From positions 2,170,001 through 2,234,000 of the forward strand of contig JBAIAC010000027.1 in the NCBI GenBank assembly GCA_037349315.1: a DNA stretch of 64,000 nucleotides. Direction: 5' to 3'. A program made the translations under genes and the position numbers. A model generated the notes under the pieces. It made no database searches and was not told the DNA's origin. It saw nothing but the letters and a program-made list of their open reading frames with translations. Origin of the DNA: Chelydra serpentina (Eukaryota; Chordata; Testudines; Chelydridae). Shown in pieces: positions 50,666 through 62,949 of the stretch. Positions within the stretch are counted from its first letter, which is position 1; each line of letters starts with the position of its first letter.

Positions 50666-52366
50666 CCTAGAATACAAAATACAATGCTGCAAGTGATCAC
50701 ACCAAAGCAGGTTTGCCTTTGCAGACATTTGATCTCTGCAGACTCCATATTCACTACGAGTGTTTTCTTACTCAGCCAACTGTACCCCTGACCTCAGAAC
50801 GTGAACCCTTTGGAAGTCAGCTCTAACACATGGAGTCTGGGCACCAGAGAGCTGTAGTTCTGTGCATGATCTAGTCTGGCCAGGACCACACCTGAATTCC
50901 ATCCAGCTGGGATAAAAGATGGTCTTCTCCGCACGGTAAAGCTAACAGAGCATATGTCAAGCAGAAACTTGGGCTGTAACTGTGCAGAGTACTTTGGAGA
51001 GTGAAAAAAGAGACAGGTCAAGGCATCAGTTCTAAAAGATGCTGGCCCCACTTACATACCACAGACAGATTCACTTAAATCCTCAGCCAAAGAGACTGGC
51101 TTTAAACCAACATTCAGCCCATTCTATTTTCTTTCAAAGGCAGGGGTTTCATATGCCCCACCTCAGCCTCCCACAGCTCAGTTACTGCTCCTGCCATGTT
51201 TTTGGCCAGGGGGTGAGGGGAAAGGCAATTTTCTGACTCCTGACTTCTTCCTTAGAAGTGTTAACATTGGGAGTTGGGGCGGGATGCGTGCGTGGAGACT
51301 CATCTCGTTGGTTCTGCAGGACGAGCAGCTGGGTGACGCTCGAATGACATGACAATGCCATGGAAATCGTGGCTGGAGCCAACTGAAGTCACTCTTTTGG
51401 GTGGTCGCTTTTTGGCAAGGACACAGTCGAATCCAGCCTCTCTGGTTTTTGTCTGAGCCCCAGGTGGAAGTTCAAAGTTCTCAACGCTATATGTCCCCTC
51501 GCCCCGAGATTGTTTAATGAAGGAAGAAAAAAAATCAAGACTCTCTGATGCCTGTAAAGTGCCACCCATGAATCAGCACCATACACACACTGAACAACCG
51601 TCTTCCCTGCAGCGTTTGGGATTCATTATTCAGAGACTGACTTTTCCAACAAAGGATCAAAACAGAAAACAAATCAAGCTTCCAGCAGACAAAGAGGGTG
51701 GAATTCTGACTCGCTTCATATTATTCATTCAGTACACGAGTCTATCTGAATAAAAGACACATTAACATAGACTCCTAATGCTTCCCACCACTACTCAGAA
51801 TTAGAAGGAGGTCTTTATTTTTGCTGTCAGTAAACAAGCTGTTTACAGACCAGAGAGAGCAGTTCCTCATCCCAGATTATCCCAGGTTCTGGACGTTATG
51901 CACCAACCTCTGCATATGGACCCCAATACAAAGGTTATCGGATACATTCATAACGCAAGACATCATCCTTTGGGGCAGACGTATTTGCACTAATGCACTT
52001 TCAGTAACGTTACTGGATGGGAAGAGTTGGCACCCTTGGCAATTCAGCTGTTTACGTAGAACCAGTGACCACATCGACGTGCTGTCACGCTCGCTTCCCT
52101 AAATCACCACTTTGGTGAAAAGACAGCCCAAGCGCTTTGGATTTTGTTGGGAAGGGATTGCTGCGTTCAAGTTTATATCACTGGGACCCTTCGGTCTACC
52201 AACACGAAGTGGGGCAGCCTCGAGAGGTGAATGTCTGAGCTGAAAGCCAAGAGCTGCACTAACATAGCTTTGGTGGGTGGCACAGAACCCCAAAGAGGAG
52301 AATTTAGGGGACCGGGAAGTCAGGAAAATCTGGGCTGTCAGATGTAAACAGAGGTGGTGTATTTAC

Positions 52367-52470
52367 CTGCATGCTTGTTGCGCCTGTTGTTGATTCTGGG
52401 GGTAGACGACCCATTTCCTCGGGGCAGGAAGAGAGCCGCACCTTTCACAGTGAGGAAGCTTTCGCTGATG
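52367..52470 (-). CDS. SSH2: SSH2 coding exon with ISESFLTVKG (visible residues 1-34)
   Basis: The acceptor ccctttgcag ends at 52471 and the donor gtaaat begins at 52366. The leading C completes a Ser codon from the missing exon, then ISESFLTVKGAALFLPRGNG and SSTPRINNRRNKHA follow, with the last G opening the next Gly. This is the conserved slingshot N-terminal motif. Phase 2 in, phase 1 out, matching the following exon. Confidence 0.95.
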
Positions 52471-54727
52471 CTGCAAAGGGAAGAAAACCAATGAGCCGGT
52501 AGAAAGAAGAGAAAGCACCATGACAGACAAGAGCCCTGGACAGGGAAGATACTTAGACCCAAACCATTGTGCTGGTGAAGGACAATTAGTTTCTTTCCCC
52601 TCTAGAAATACTGCAGGGTTCACAGCATGAATGTTAGTGAGTCATGTGTGTAGGGCTATTGAGAGCAACGGTACATAAATAAGCTGTGGTATTGCCCTAA
52701 GAAGTGTTTTTGATTTGGAAATCTAGACGTCTGGTAGACATTTCCACATGGCAATATATACATCAATGCTTGAAATCCATAATGTAATGGATTTGGCTAA
52801 TCCTGTGCCTTGATGTTCAGAGAGATAGCTGATGCCCCATAGCAACAGATGCCTTGCTTTTGTAGTTAGCTGAAGGACCATCAGTCTGTACAACAGATTA
52901 ATGGACCATAAAACTCTATTGTCTGATGATTCATATGATAATTGGCTCATGAAGAGACCCAAATAAATTAAAAGCAAAACCATACTGCTGTTACTTTAAG
53001 ACACCATTCATTGGCTTGACTTTGCCCTTAAACCAAGTGACATGAAGAATGAAGTGCACTGCTGAAGTAGCTACACAGAGATCGAGACCCTCTTCCGAAA
53101 AAGATTTGATGTTAACAAAACTCTGTAAGTAGCTTTCTTTTTTAAAACGTACGTCTGTTGTAGTTCATTGAGGAAAACATGATTCTTAGCACAACTCTGC
53201 TGGGATTAAGTTATCCTGTTACACAGACCTTGGGGCACCTGTTTTACTCGGAACTGAAAGGGGAAAACCCCACGAACATTAAAGAGCAGTAAACCCAACC
53301 CGACAATGCTCGAGTAACAGGATGAACGATGCACGTTCTAGACCGGACATGAGCGTGCACAACAGCTCTATGCCTTCCACGAGAAGCCGGCTCGCTGGGT
53401 TCATTCACCCAAGAGACTAACAGCCTCTTTCCACGCCTTTCTCAAGTTAAACACGACAGTTTACTGCTCCCCTCTCAAAGGCCGGGTTAATGAAACAAGT
53501 TAAAACAGCACACAACCCCTCCACGTACTTGAAGAAAATGAAAAGTTACAAGAAATGGATAAAAGCTAACCCACGCCATGTTAACACCCTTCGCACATGC
53601 TTCCTTTTCACAACGGTGGACAGATCAAAGGGCTGTCTTAGCAGCCTGATTCACGAAAGCATCTAAGTACAAGCGTACAGTTAAGACATGCTTAAGCCCC
53701 ACTGAAGAAAAAGGCTTTGTAGAGAATTCAGGTGTCACCCAGTGCTGGGGTCAATGGGACCAGCATGTGCACAAGTGCTTTCCCGAACGGAGGCCTTATT
53801 GCTGGATATCCTGACTGCTTTGCAGGAGTACGTTTCAGTCATTCAGTCGTATCTGCTCTAACTCCACACACTCCCAAGGGAAGAGTGGATTGCCCCTGCC
53901 CTCGAATGGCACCCGAAGTGGGACCTCTCTTCGGAGAGACATCTCGAGGGAGCACGTGAGCCCAGAGCTCCCCCCACTGTGCTGCGCTTTTATACCCCGG
54001 CAGTTGTACACTTCCCCAGAGGCCTTTTCCTTTTAGCCCCTGACTTGCCAGCTCTTTAGTGTGCTGGTCCAACACACCAGAATTTCAAGAGGAAGAAAAA
54101 TTCTTCCTAGATCAAAAAGGATCAAGAATCGTTATTGTGCTAAATTAAAGATGCATCACTGGACACACGGAACAGATGTTTTCTCATGAGAAAACAGTCC
54201 CTTGGATCCTCCCAGGACAAGAATTTTAGCCAACAGCTCCCATGGCACCATGTGACACTTATGTTCTCTACAAAGCCTTCAGGCTACGCAATGCCTTGAG
54301 GTACACTTTGGACATACCAAGAAAACGTTCAGTTCTCTTGAAACCACTTATTTTGTAAAATCCTCCTGCCGGGCCTCACTTCCCCATAACTACATTTTTT
54401 CCAGAGCCGGTGTTGGCTTCATGCTTCACAGACGCGTGTTTCTGATTTTGCCGCTAGAAGAACAGGTTGCTGGACAAGGCTGCTGCCCCACCAGCTAGAG
54501 ACCATGTGGAAAAAACACAGTTCTCTGCTAGGCTGAGCCACTCCATCAAATGAGATTACAGGAGAGCAAAAGCGAACAACAAAGGAATTACTTTCCCCTT
54601 TCCTCTGCCCACTGCAGCTTCATCTCCAAAGGACTGTCAGACATGATTGAAAGTTTCATGCTTCACTAGAAAAACGTGAAACGGGCACAGCCAGTCTTCT
54701 CAGCAACTACTTAACCATTGCAGCCAG

Positions 54728-54776
54728 CCACGGATATTGGCCTCCCACTCAGAACCACGGATATTGGCCTCCCACT
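54728..54776 (+). repeat. Short tandem duplication, 27-bp spacing
   Basis: CCACGGATATTGGCCTCCCA occurs at 54728 and again at 54755 with CT following and a short CAGAA spacer. Confidence 0.9.
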
Positions 54777-57504
54777 TCACTGGTGCCTGTTTCCCTAGGT
54801 GGTTGACTTCACATGACCATTTATGAAGATACTTTTAGAGGATTAAGACGAATGCACGTGGAGGGCTGGGCAGCTCAAACACTGAATTAAACTCTATTTG
54901 CTTACATGGTTCAGTCCTATCGGTATTAGTCTTCCAGGGATGAGAACGTTCTATGCCCACATTCTCCATCCCTTGTCTACTCTATGGTCCCATCCTTTGT
55001 ACAGTATGAACAGGGATTCTTGAGGGGTGAAGGGCGGTTGATATTTATCACTGGGGGGGAAACAGGCAGAGAAGGAACACAGAGTTCAGCATGTTTACTT
55101 GATACCATTAAAAAATGTTTCCTGGCATTTCTAGTTCTTACTCCCCTGGGATTGGTGCCTGCCTGACCCAGAGGGGCGCTGCAGAACTAGGGGTGTGGAG
55201 ATCAGGTACGCCACTGTCCTTCAGAGGGTTTGCCACCTTCGCTCTTTTTGTGCAGTTGGGGTCAGTGTTTCGGGACACGGATCAGCCTGCTAAGTAGGTG
55301 AGAGCTGGAGCGTTAATCACAGAGATGCTGCATGGGCCAAGGAGATGTGTGCATGTCTCAGAGGGGAATAGATTCTCCTGTCGGAGAGGCAGAAAGCAGG
55401 TTTTTAAGAATGTGGAAAAACGGATCGGTCCTGTGCAGCAGGAAGATCAAGTAACCAGAACCAAGCAGTCGACAGGGCAGGCATCAGTGAAGGTAACAAC
55501 TCACTCAAAGGGAAGGGGAACTCACAACGACAGAGCAAGTCACATAGTCCCGCTATTAAACCATCACATCCCCACTTTTCTCCTGGTTTAATGGTCAGGG
55601 AAGAGATTTTTGCACAATCAGGCGCATCTTATCACAGGCAGCCTTTCGCCCACCCCAAATCAATCAAACAATCAAATCATCAATAATCGCCTGCACAAGG
55701 GACACTGCTGACACCACCCTACACAGGAGTCAATTTCTAAACAATCCACACAGCAGCGGGACAAAAGGGCAGCTCAGCATGACCTCCCGGGGAGACTCAC
55801 TGTTTTCCCAACAAGACTCTCCCATAGGACCAGGCTGTGCCCTCTGAGGGGGACAATCGCACCCTCCCGGTGCCCAAACCCAACCCCCAGGTTTCACTGC
55901 ACGGACGGTGAAAAATCCAGCCTGCCTCAGCCCACCTGGTTGTTTGGGGAAACATCCCTGCCCAGCCTCAAGGGTCTGCAGTGACGCAGGTAAGGGAGGG
56001 AGGGCAGAGTGCTGGAAACCAGCAAACTGGAAGTGGCCCTGAGCTCCAAATCTCATGCCAAACCCCGCGAGAGCTCCAGCTCACCCCGGAATGTGGGGGT
56101 GGGAATCTCGAGAGACCCGGCCCGTCCTGGCCTTTTTACCCTCACCTATCCCGGGCGCCACCAAACTCACCCCTCACCGGGCTCGGGGCCCTCAACGCAG
56201 AGTTGGTTTTTAAATAGGACACCAGACACGCAGCCAGCCACCACTCCCAGGCCACAGGCCATACAAACCTACTTCTCCCCGCCCGAGACGCTCGGTGTTC
56301 ATTCATTCATTCCATGTGCAAACTGGTCACGGCTCCAAATACACCGCTACGGAGTGCCATGTGTTTGCACTGGACTGCGAACAGGTATTTAGTGCTTCTA
56401 GAGAACTTGCCACTTCCAAAGGATTTTACCCACACTCCCTGCCATCTGACTGGGACCCCAGAACATGTCCTACACCTTCTGCTGCTGCCCCCACTTCCCA
56501 CTGCGTCTCCCCAGCACAGAACATTGCGAAACGCGTCTTTATGGATGGTGCTTTATAAAGGAGGAAAACAGCTGCTCTAAAGCAAAGCAAGGAGGCACCT
56601 GGGATGCTTCTGGCAACGTCTAATACCAATAAACACTTAATGAGGCTATTGAGAGCCAGAGGAGAGCTCTCCAGTCAGTTCTGCTTATTCATCCGAGCAG
56701 CTTCCTTCCAGCGGGCTTTGTCTGGACCAGCCCTTAGTCAGGCACTTACCAAAGCAGCCCACCTGCCAGAGGACTGAGACAGCCACTGCGAAAGGTGCGG
56801 CGGATAGGTGGTGGAGGGAAGAATTCCCCTCTCCCCGGATGGCGGCGAGCGCTCTGAACCAAGCTGCTCTGCAAAAGACAAAGCCCCCAGCCTTTGTACG
56901 AGTGCCGTGGGGCAGAGTCAGGAAGGGGACCCACATGACGGTTTATTGGAAGCAGAGCTTATTGTTCAGACGTCCTTTTCTAAAAACAGAGATTCCAGAT
57001 ATTTTATATTTGAATAACGCCCCCCCCCCGCCCCCGCGTTTATAGCAAAATGCCAGCTATGACATCATTCACTTGGGCTCTGCAGAGATGGATTGGAAAC
57101 TGTGGCCAATATGGAGAGCAACTGCCCTGCAAGACAAGAGGCTGCCCTTCTACATCCGTGCCAAGTCAGGGGTAGCTGTAGGTCACTGTGACAATGGAGT
57201 TATGCCGTAACCATGGAGGCCTGTAAGCTGCCGAGCAAGAGAAGATTTCTCTAAAGGCCATCTCTGGGGACACAGCACCGCCTGGCAGGGGAGTCTGGAG
57301 GCCAGGGCCGACGAGCTGGCCCACGCTGCTGGAGCCGTGCCTGGGGCAAGCAGTATTTCTAGGTAGTTTGTGCTGCAGCTGTCTGCCCCACACGGCTCCA
57401 GAGGGCAGCGGTTAGGATTGTTAGAGAAGGGAGGTAGAAAGCTAGAGGCACTGACAAAGCAAGAGGCGAGACCCAGCGTGTTTATGGCTCTCCCACAAGA
57501 AATG

Positions 57505-58600
57505 AGACAGCCCGCAAGTTAGCATGTTCCTGAGTGACACCATTCAGCAGACAAAGCATGACGCAGCCCGCAAGTTAGCATGTTCCTGAGTGACACCGTT
57601 CAGCAGACAAAGCATGACGCAGCCCGCAAGTTAGCATGTTCCTGAGTGACACCGTTCAGCAGACAAAGCATGACGCAGCCCGCAAGTTAGCATGTATGTT
57701 CCTGAGTGACACCATTCAGCAGACAAAGCACGACACAGCCCGCAAGTTAGCATGTATGTTCCTGAGTGACACCATTCAGCAGACAAAGCACGACACAGCC
57801 CGCAAGTTAGCATGTATGTTCGTGAGTGACACCGTTCAGCAGACAAAGCACGACACAGCCCGCAAGTTAGCATGTATGTTCCTGAGTGACACCGTTCAGC
57901 AGACAAAGCACGACACAGCCCGCAAGTTAGCATGTATGTTCCTGAGTGACAGCGTTCAGCAGACAAAGCACGACACAGCCCGCAAGTTAGCATGTATGTT
58001 CCTGAGTGACAGCGTTCAGCAGACAAAGCACGACACAGCCCGCAAGTTAGCATGTATGTTCCTGAGTGACAGCATTCAGCAGACAAAGCACGACACAGCC
58101 CGCAAGTTAGCATGTATGTTCCTGAGTGACAGCGTTCAGCAGACAAAGCACGACACAGCCCGCAAGTTAGCATGTATGTTCCTGAGTGACAGCGTTCAGC
58201 AGACAAAGCACGACGCAGCCCGCAAGTTAGCATGTATGTTCCTGAGTGACACCGTTCAGCAGACAAAGCACGACGCAGCCCGCAAGTTAGCATGTATGTT
58301 CCTGAGTGACAGCGTTCAGCAGACAAAGCACGACGCAGCCCGCAAGTTAGCATGTATGTTCCTGAGTGACACCGTTCAGCAGACAAAGCACGACGCAGCC
58401 CGCAAGTTAGCATGTATGTTCCTGAGTGACAGCGTTCAGCAGACAAAGCACGACGCAGCCCGCAAGTTAGCATGTATGTTCCTGAGTGACAGCGTTCAGC
58501 AGACAAAGCACGACACAGCCCGCAAGTTAGCATGTATGTTCCTGAGTGACAGCGTTCAGCAGACAAAGCACGACGCAGCCCGCAAGTTAGCATGTATGTT
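57505..58600. repeat. 60-bp satellite, about 18 copies
   Basis: Tandem unit, plus strand: CGACACAGCCCGCAAGTTAG, CATGTATGTTCCTGAGTGAC, ACCGTTCAGCAGACAAAGCA. The first copies (to about 57690) are 56 bp because they have GCATGTTCC instead of GCATGTATGTTCC; from there on the period is exactly 60. Variation is confined to a few positions (GACACC/GACAGC, GTT/ATT, ACAC/ACGC), showing recent homogenisation. Since 60 is divisible by 3 and the unit lacks stops, both strands show long open frames with 20-residue repeats; these are not evidence of a gene. Confidence 0.95.
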
Positions 58601-58818
58601 ACTTGGGGCGAGTCTTCCCTGGCCACGTTAAAGCGCTGTGGCTGGGTAGTCACGGCACAGCTGTAAAAAACCCACCTCCACAAGGGGCGCAGCTCCCAGC
58701 GCGGGGGCACTGTCTACGCTGCCACGTTCCAGCGCTGAAACCTGCAGCGCTCGGGGGGGGTTTGTTCCCACCCCGCGCGAGAAAGCTGCAGCGCTGTGAA
58801 GTGCCAGTGTAGACAAGC
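58601..58818. mobile_element. MITE inserted at the end of the 60-bp satellite
   Basis: The satellite unit is cut after CATGTATGTT (58600) and resumes at CCTGAGTGACAGCATTCAGC (58819). The 218 bp between begin GGGGCGAGTCTTCCCTGGCC ACGTTAAAGCGCTG after a few bases, and end with the complement of CAGGGCTTGTCTACACTGGC ACTTCACAGCGCTG. These are imperfect inverted termini of about 34 bp. Such 'gtgtagacaagccctg'-ended elements are common in turtle and crocodilian DNA. Exact ends and target duplication are not resolved. Confidence 0.7.
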
Positions 58819-58853
58819 CCTGAGTGACAGCATTCAGCAGACACAGCACTACA
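58819..58853 (+). repeat. Partial satellite unit beyond the MITE
   Basis: CCTGAGTGACAGCATTCAGC followed by AGACACAGCACTACA is the rest of a 60-bp unit, now separated from the array and more diverged. Confidence 0.75.
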
Positions 58854-58924
58854 CAGGGGCCCCAGTATCGGACACGGAGCTGTTCCGAGAAGCTGTCTGA
58901 GCAGACAGGACAGACACAAGGTGG

Positions 58925-59045
58925 GAAAGCGACATGGAGGCACAGAGAGGAAGGCACTTGACCTAGCTCACATTCCAGGCCAATGGGAGGCTCAGGAAGA
59001 GACTTCCAGGTCCCCTGACTCCCAGTTCACTGCCCTAGTACCAGA
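58925..59045 (-). repeat. MIR/CORE-type SINE fragment
   Basis: GACATGGAGGCACAGAGAGG, then AGGCACTTGACCTAGCTCAC, then GACTTCCAGGTCCCCTGACT and CCCAGTTCACTGCCCTAGTA on the plus strand form the reverse of a tRNA-derived SINE. Confidence 0.65.
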
Positions 59046-59505
59046 CCAAGTCCCATTAGGTCTGATCTCTCGACACATCAGTTTCAGTCCTAATGCTCAG
59101 GCTCCTTTAATCTACGATTTAAAAGACTCAGCCGTAAGAGAGGGACTAGCACTCCCCCAACAGCTAGGAAGAGCAGCAATCCCGAGCCCCTTCCCGCTGC
59201 AGAGCTAGAAGGACAGGGCCAGCACACAGCAGGGGGCTGCAATGTACCCGAACGAAGAGAGCTGCACATTGAATTTGACACACTGGGTGCAGAAGAAATG
59301 CAAAGCGTTACAAAGGGAAGCAGGACCAACCACCACATCGGTCTCCCCCCCCTCCCCCGGGTCTCGGTTCCTGTACGGGAAGGGGTGCGCCGGTTTTCAC
59401 CGCAGAGCATTCGCTCCACCTCTGGCTCAACTCGCCATGCAAAGGTGCATTTCCGTCACCCACTTCAGCACAAAGAGGAAACGATTTTAAAACTAACCAA
59501 GGGGC

Positions 59506-59525
59506 GGGGGGGGGGGGGGGGGGGG
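59506..59525 (+). repeat. Poly-G run, 20 bases
   Basis: Uninterrupted G-run on the plus strand, followed by a purine tract GAGAGAGAGAG. Confidence 0.95.
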
Positions 59526-59909
59526 AGGGGAGAGAGAGAGAAACACCAGAAGCTGGTGACGTACAGAGGATTAGTCCTGCTCCCAAAGGTATGGCAGCCC
59601 TGCCAGTGGGCAGACAAGTTACACCCACAGGCAGCAGGGGGTCCTTTGTCAGAGCAGCACGGGACAAAGGGGAATCTGAAGGTGCCCGGATGGCCAGTCT
59701 GCACCCTGGACTACGGCTGTGGTGTGTCCTGCAGGCAACCAGAGCAAGTGCATCAGACTAGAGCCGGTGCTCGGCTCACTCTCCGCTGCACTCCAGACAC
59801 TCCTACGGCCCCCGTCCTAACAGCAGCGAACACCCCGCCAGCAAGGAGCGTATCCCACGGCACAGCGGAGAGGGAGGGGAGGACTATTCCCCTCACTGAC
59901 AGCAGAGAG

Positions 59910-59985
59910 AATACGTGACGTGACCAAGGGCACCCAGGATCTGAACCCACTTCTAACGAGTCCCAGGACTAGGCTGTCCTTCCCC
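59910..59985 (-). repeat. SINE fragment
   Basis: ACGTGACCAAGGGCACCCAG, then GATCTGAACCCACTTC and GAGTCCCAGGACTAGGCTGT on the plus strand are a decayed reverse SINE. Confidence 0.5.
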
Positions 59986-61164
59986 AGGCTCCTGCAACGC
60001 CGGAAGGAAATCACAAACAGACATGGATGCTTTGGGAACAATTCTGCAAGTTTAGGAGATTCCAAACATTGGGCCTCTCATCAGATGTTTGCCAGGACAA
60101 GGCAATTTACTACCCATTTCCCCCTGTTATTGTGGTTTATTTGTTGTTCAGCAACCTTTCCTTCCTGCCCCTCTGTGCTGTGTCTGTCTTTGAAGCCTCA
60201 GGTTTTGGTCCCTGCCAGAGGAAAGCGACTGCATTAGTGAGTCATTCTGTAGAGCTGTTCTTGCGTTCCAGTTGAAGGTTTGCTCGTGGCTACTTGTTGC
60301 AGGCACTAGGGAACTTCATGCAAACTGCCAGGCTCCTAGGGCTGTATAAAGCAGAGATAATACGACGAGGCCCACAGACAAGTGCTTATTAAAACTCACT
60401 GACCAAAGGGCTGCCATGACAGCAGGCAGAACCACACGAGACTAGAAAATAAGTCCAGCCAGCCCAGCGGGGTTGGTTGACAGTGTGCACTTGTATGCCT
60501 AGACCTCTCTGACCCCAGGAACAGAAAACAAGCCAAGTGCCGAGCGGCAGACAGGCTGTGGTTTACCGAAAGGGCACCGTGACGTGTCTGTGAAAATGGC
60601 AACGCGAAGGCTGAGGAGAGAACAGGGAAGTGGTATTCTGACAAGTCAAGCACTGACATTCTGCACTTCTGCAACTTGAGAAACAGCATGGGGGGAAAAC
60701 AAACCGAGCGTGGGAACCGAGCTCCGACTCACAGATGTTTGACGCAAACTGCATTTTTAGCAACATCTGCACTCGTACAAAGCTTGAAAACAAAGGAGTT
60801 GTCAACAGGCATTTCCTCTGCTGGGAGGTGGGGCTCTCTCCAGGGAGTTAGCGGGGATGAAACAGGCAGACACCACACACTCCAGAGGTATATACACGGT
60901 GGAACAGCATCTCCTGCTCCCCACTCCACCCCACTCAAGTCCTTTTCTACCTCAACATCTCGGGGAGGGTATCCGCAGAAGCTGCTCGTGAGCCACAAGG
61001 CACTCCGATACCCTGGTGATGAGATACCGTAAGAACCTGAATGGACTGGAAGGGCTCGGCTGGTTTGCATTAGATTCCCCCTGCCAACCAAAGAACGTTT
61101 ACAGCAGGAGCAGACTGGACACAACCCTCAAAAAGAGAACTCTCCTCGCATGCAAACGTAACAA

Positions 61165-61260
61165 CCCTGCCCAGACAAAGGAAGTGACTGGCCCAAGATC
61201 ACGAAGCAAGCCAACGGCACAACTGGTGACAGATGCTAGGAGCCCTCATTCCCAGGCCTG
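61165..61260 (-). repeat. SINE fragment
   Basis: GAAGTGACTGGCCCAAGATC then ACGAAGCAAGCC on the plus strand resembles the 'agtgacttgcccaaggtcac..agcaag' part of a reverse MIR-like SINE. Confidence 0.5.
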
Positions 61261-61329
61261 GGCTTGCATGACTAGCTCATTCTTAGCCATCTACTGGGTC
61301 TACAGCTGACAAATCCAATACATCAAGTA

Positions 61330-61480
61330 GCCTTGACTTCGTTTGGCATCTGTCCTTCGCTTCCCTCTTGTGAGAGCGACTGGCTGTCCTGCTTTGCAAA
61401 CCGCAGCAGAGCCAATGCTCCCTCCGACAATCCCTCTCGCAAGAGGGAAGCGAAGGGCAGATGCCAAATGAAATCGAGGC
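61330..61480. repeat. Long imperfect inverted repeat (hairpin)
   Basis: Arm 1 (about 61330-61380) contains TTTGGCATCTGTCCTTCGCT followed by TCCCTCTTGTGAGAG. Arm 2 (about 61430-61480) contains CTCTCGCAAGAGGGAAGCGA followed by AGGGCAGATGCCAAATGAAA, its near-perfect reverse complement. About 44 of 55 positions pair by eye. The loop holds a smaller stem (TGGCT..CTGCT against AGCAG..AGCCA). The whole would fold as one hairpin of about 150 nt in either transcript. Confidence 0.85.
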
Positions 61481-62949
61481 CATTAAACCCTGGGAGGAAA
61501 TGCTACCAGCCTTCTGGTACCATCGCCAGAGAAGCAGGGCTGGTACAGACCACGCCAATGAACCGCCAGCCACAGGGGCCCTACAGTGGGAGCTGGCTAT
61601 TTACCCCTCAAGCCCAGTGGTGATAGCTTGAGCTCTCCGGGGAACCCAGGGGTCTCCCCTTGTGCCCTGGCTCTGGCTGGGCCACAGGGCAGATCCCTCA
61701 CGCTCGGTGTTTAACAGGAAAGCCAGGCTATTCCCGAACCCCCTCTGCACTGACACAGCACTCAGTCCCCCGTAACGTACAGGCCAGAGACGTTTGGGGA
61801 GAGGGATCAAGTGACCATGGAGGGGCCCCAGTCTGACACAACGCTGCCACTGCAGAGACCAGGAGAAGCTAGACCGGAGGCTAAGCAAAGGGTTCTCATC
61901 TCATCAGCACAACCGGAGCTGCTGCCAACAAGGGTGTGTGTGGCAACACCCTTCAGTATTCGACAGGCAATGCTTCAGCCCACGCAGCCGCAACAGGTCT
62001 CAGCACTGTCCTGCGGACAGCCGCAGCACCCGGCCCATTCCTCCTCCTCTTCGGGGTGCCCGGAAATCAGCTGGGCCGCAGGCCCCCGTCAGGGTCATGC
62101 CCTTGCAGGCACATGCGGGACGTATTTATTAAAGGAACAATGAAGATGGCTTCTTTTAAAACCAGGCTCCAGAGATAGGAGTCCAACTCGCTGTCAAATT
62201 TCAGCCGCTAGTGCAGACGACGTCAAAGCCTGCACACTTCCCCTTTACCTTGCCTGCACTCTCCAATGCGCCTATGAACGAACGAGCCCAGCAATACGCC
62301 GCCTGCCCCTCCTAGCTCAAGGAAGCAACCTAGCAAGTGCCTTCACATGGGCCCGGGTTCCTGCTTTGACTCTACAAGGCAGAGAAAAGGTCTGTAAGCC
62401 CAAACTCAGATTAAATGCAGCTCACCCACGCCAGCTATCTAGAGACACAACGCCCTGACCCTCGAGCTGGGTACAAGAGCTCGCTCCTGAACTGGCGGCC
62501 GGCATCAATCGCATCGGGAAACATAGGATTCTACATACGATTCTCCCTCACATCCTCTCACTCTCAACGTCTGTTGCGCTTCCTGTCAGGCAGCGACCTC
62601 AAGGTCAAAGAGGAGCAGCTGAGAAAGCGAACAAACTTCCTGACTCTCTCTCACACATTTCCCATGCAGCTCATGGCTTGGCAAGAAAAGCCAGTGCTAA
62701 TACCTTGAACCAGCATTGTGACGGTTGTTGTAGGTGAAATTAGCAGCTTGATTATCCTCCTGTCACCGGGGACTTGATGTAAATCAGACAACAGAATCTC
62801 CAATGTCGTGCGTACATTTCAGGGGCTGCGACCTTGCCTTGTAGAACAGGCAGTGTTGCTCAAATCTACTGTAACATGGTATGAAGTCTCGTATTCAGTA
62901 TGCGGCAACATAAGCAACAGGTAATTCAGGAGACGGATGCAAGCGCCCA

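Larger units (their letters stand above)
47210..52366 (-). other. SSH2 intron
   Basis: 5.2 kb. Contains a CR1 ORF2 remnant (50190-50622) directly followed by a SINE piece (50625-50665), and possibly a very decayed SINE near 48225-48360. No exon found. Confidence 0.85.

Noticed and set aside
53640..53720. Possible repeat with AAGCATCTAAG and GACATGCTTAAGCCCCACTG
   Set aside because: It resembles a sauropsid repeat with 'catgcttaagtcccattg' but is too short and diverged to define ends.
57505..58600. CRISPR-like array
   Set aside because: The units are contiguous 60-bp tandem copies without unique spacers, in a vertebrate intron.
61980..62110. Candidate acidic SSH2 first exon (EEEEW...) on the minus strand
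   Set aside because: The residues do not match the expected N-terminus before ISESF, and no donor in the right phase was found.
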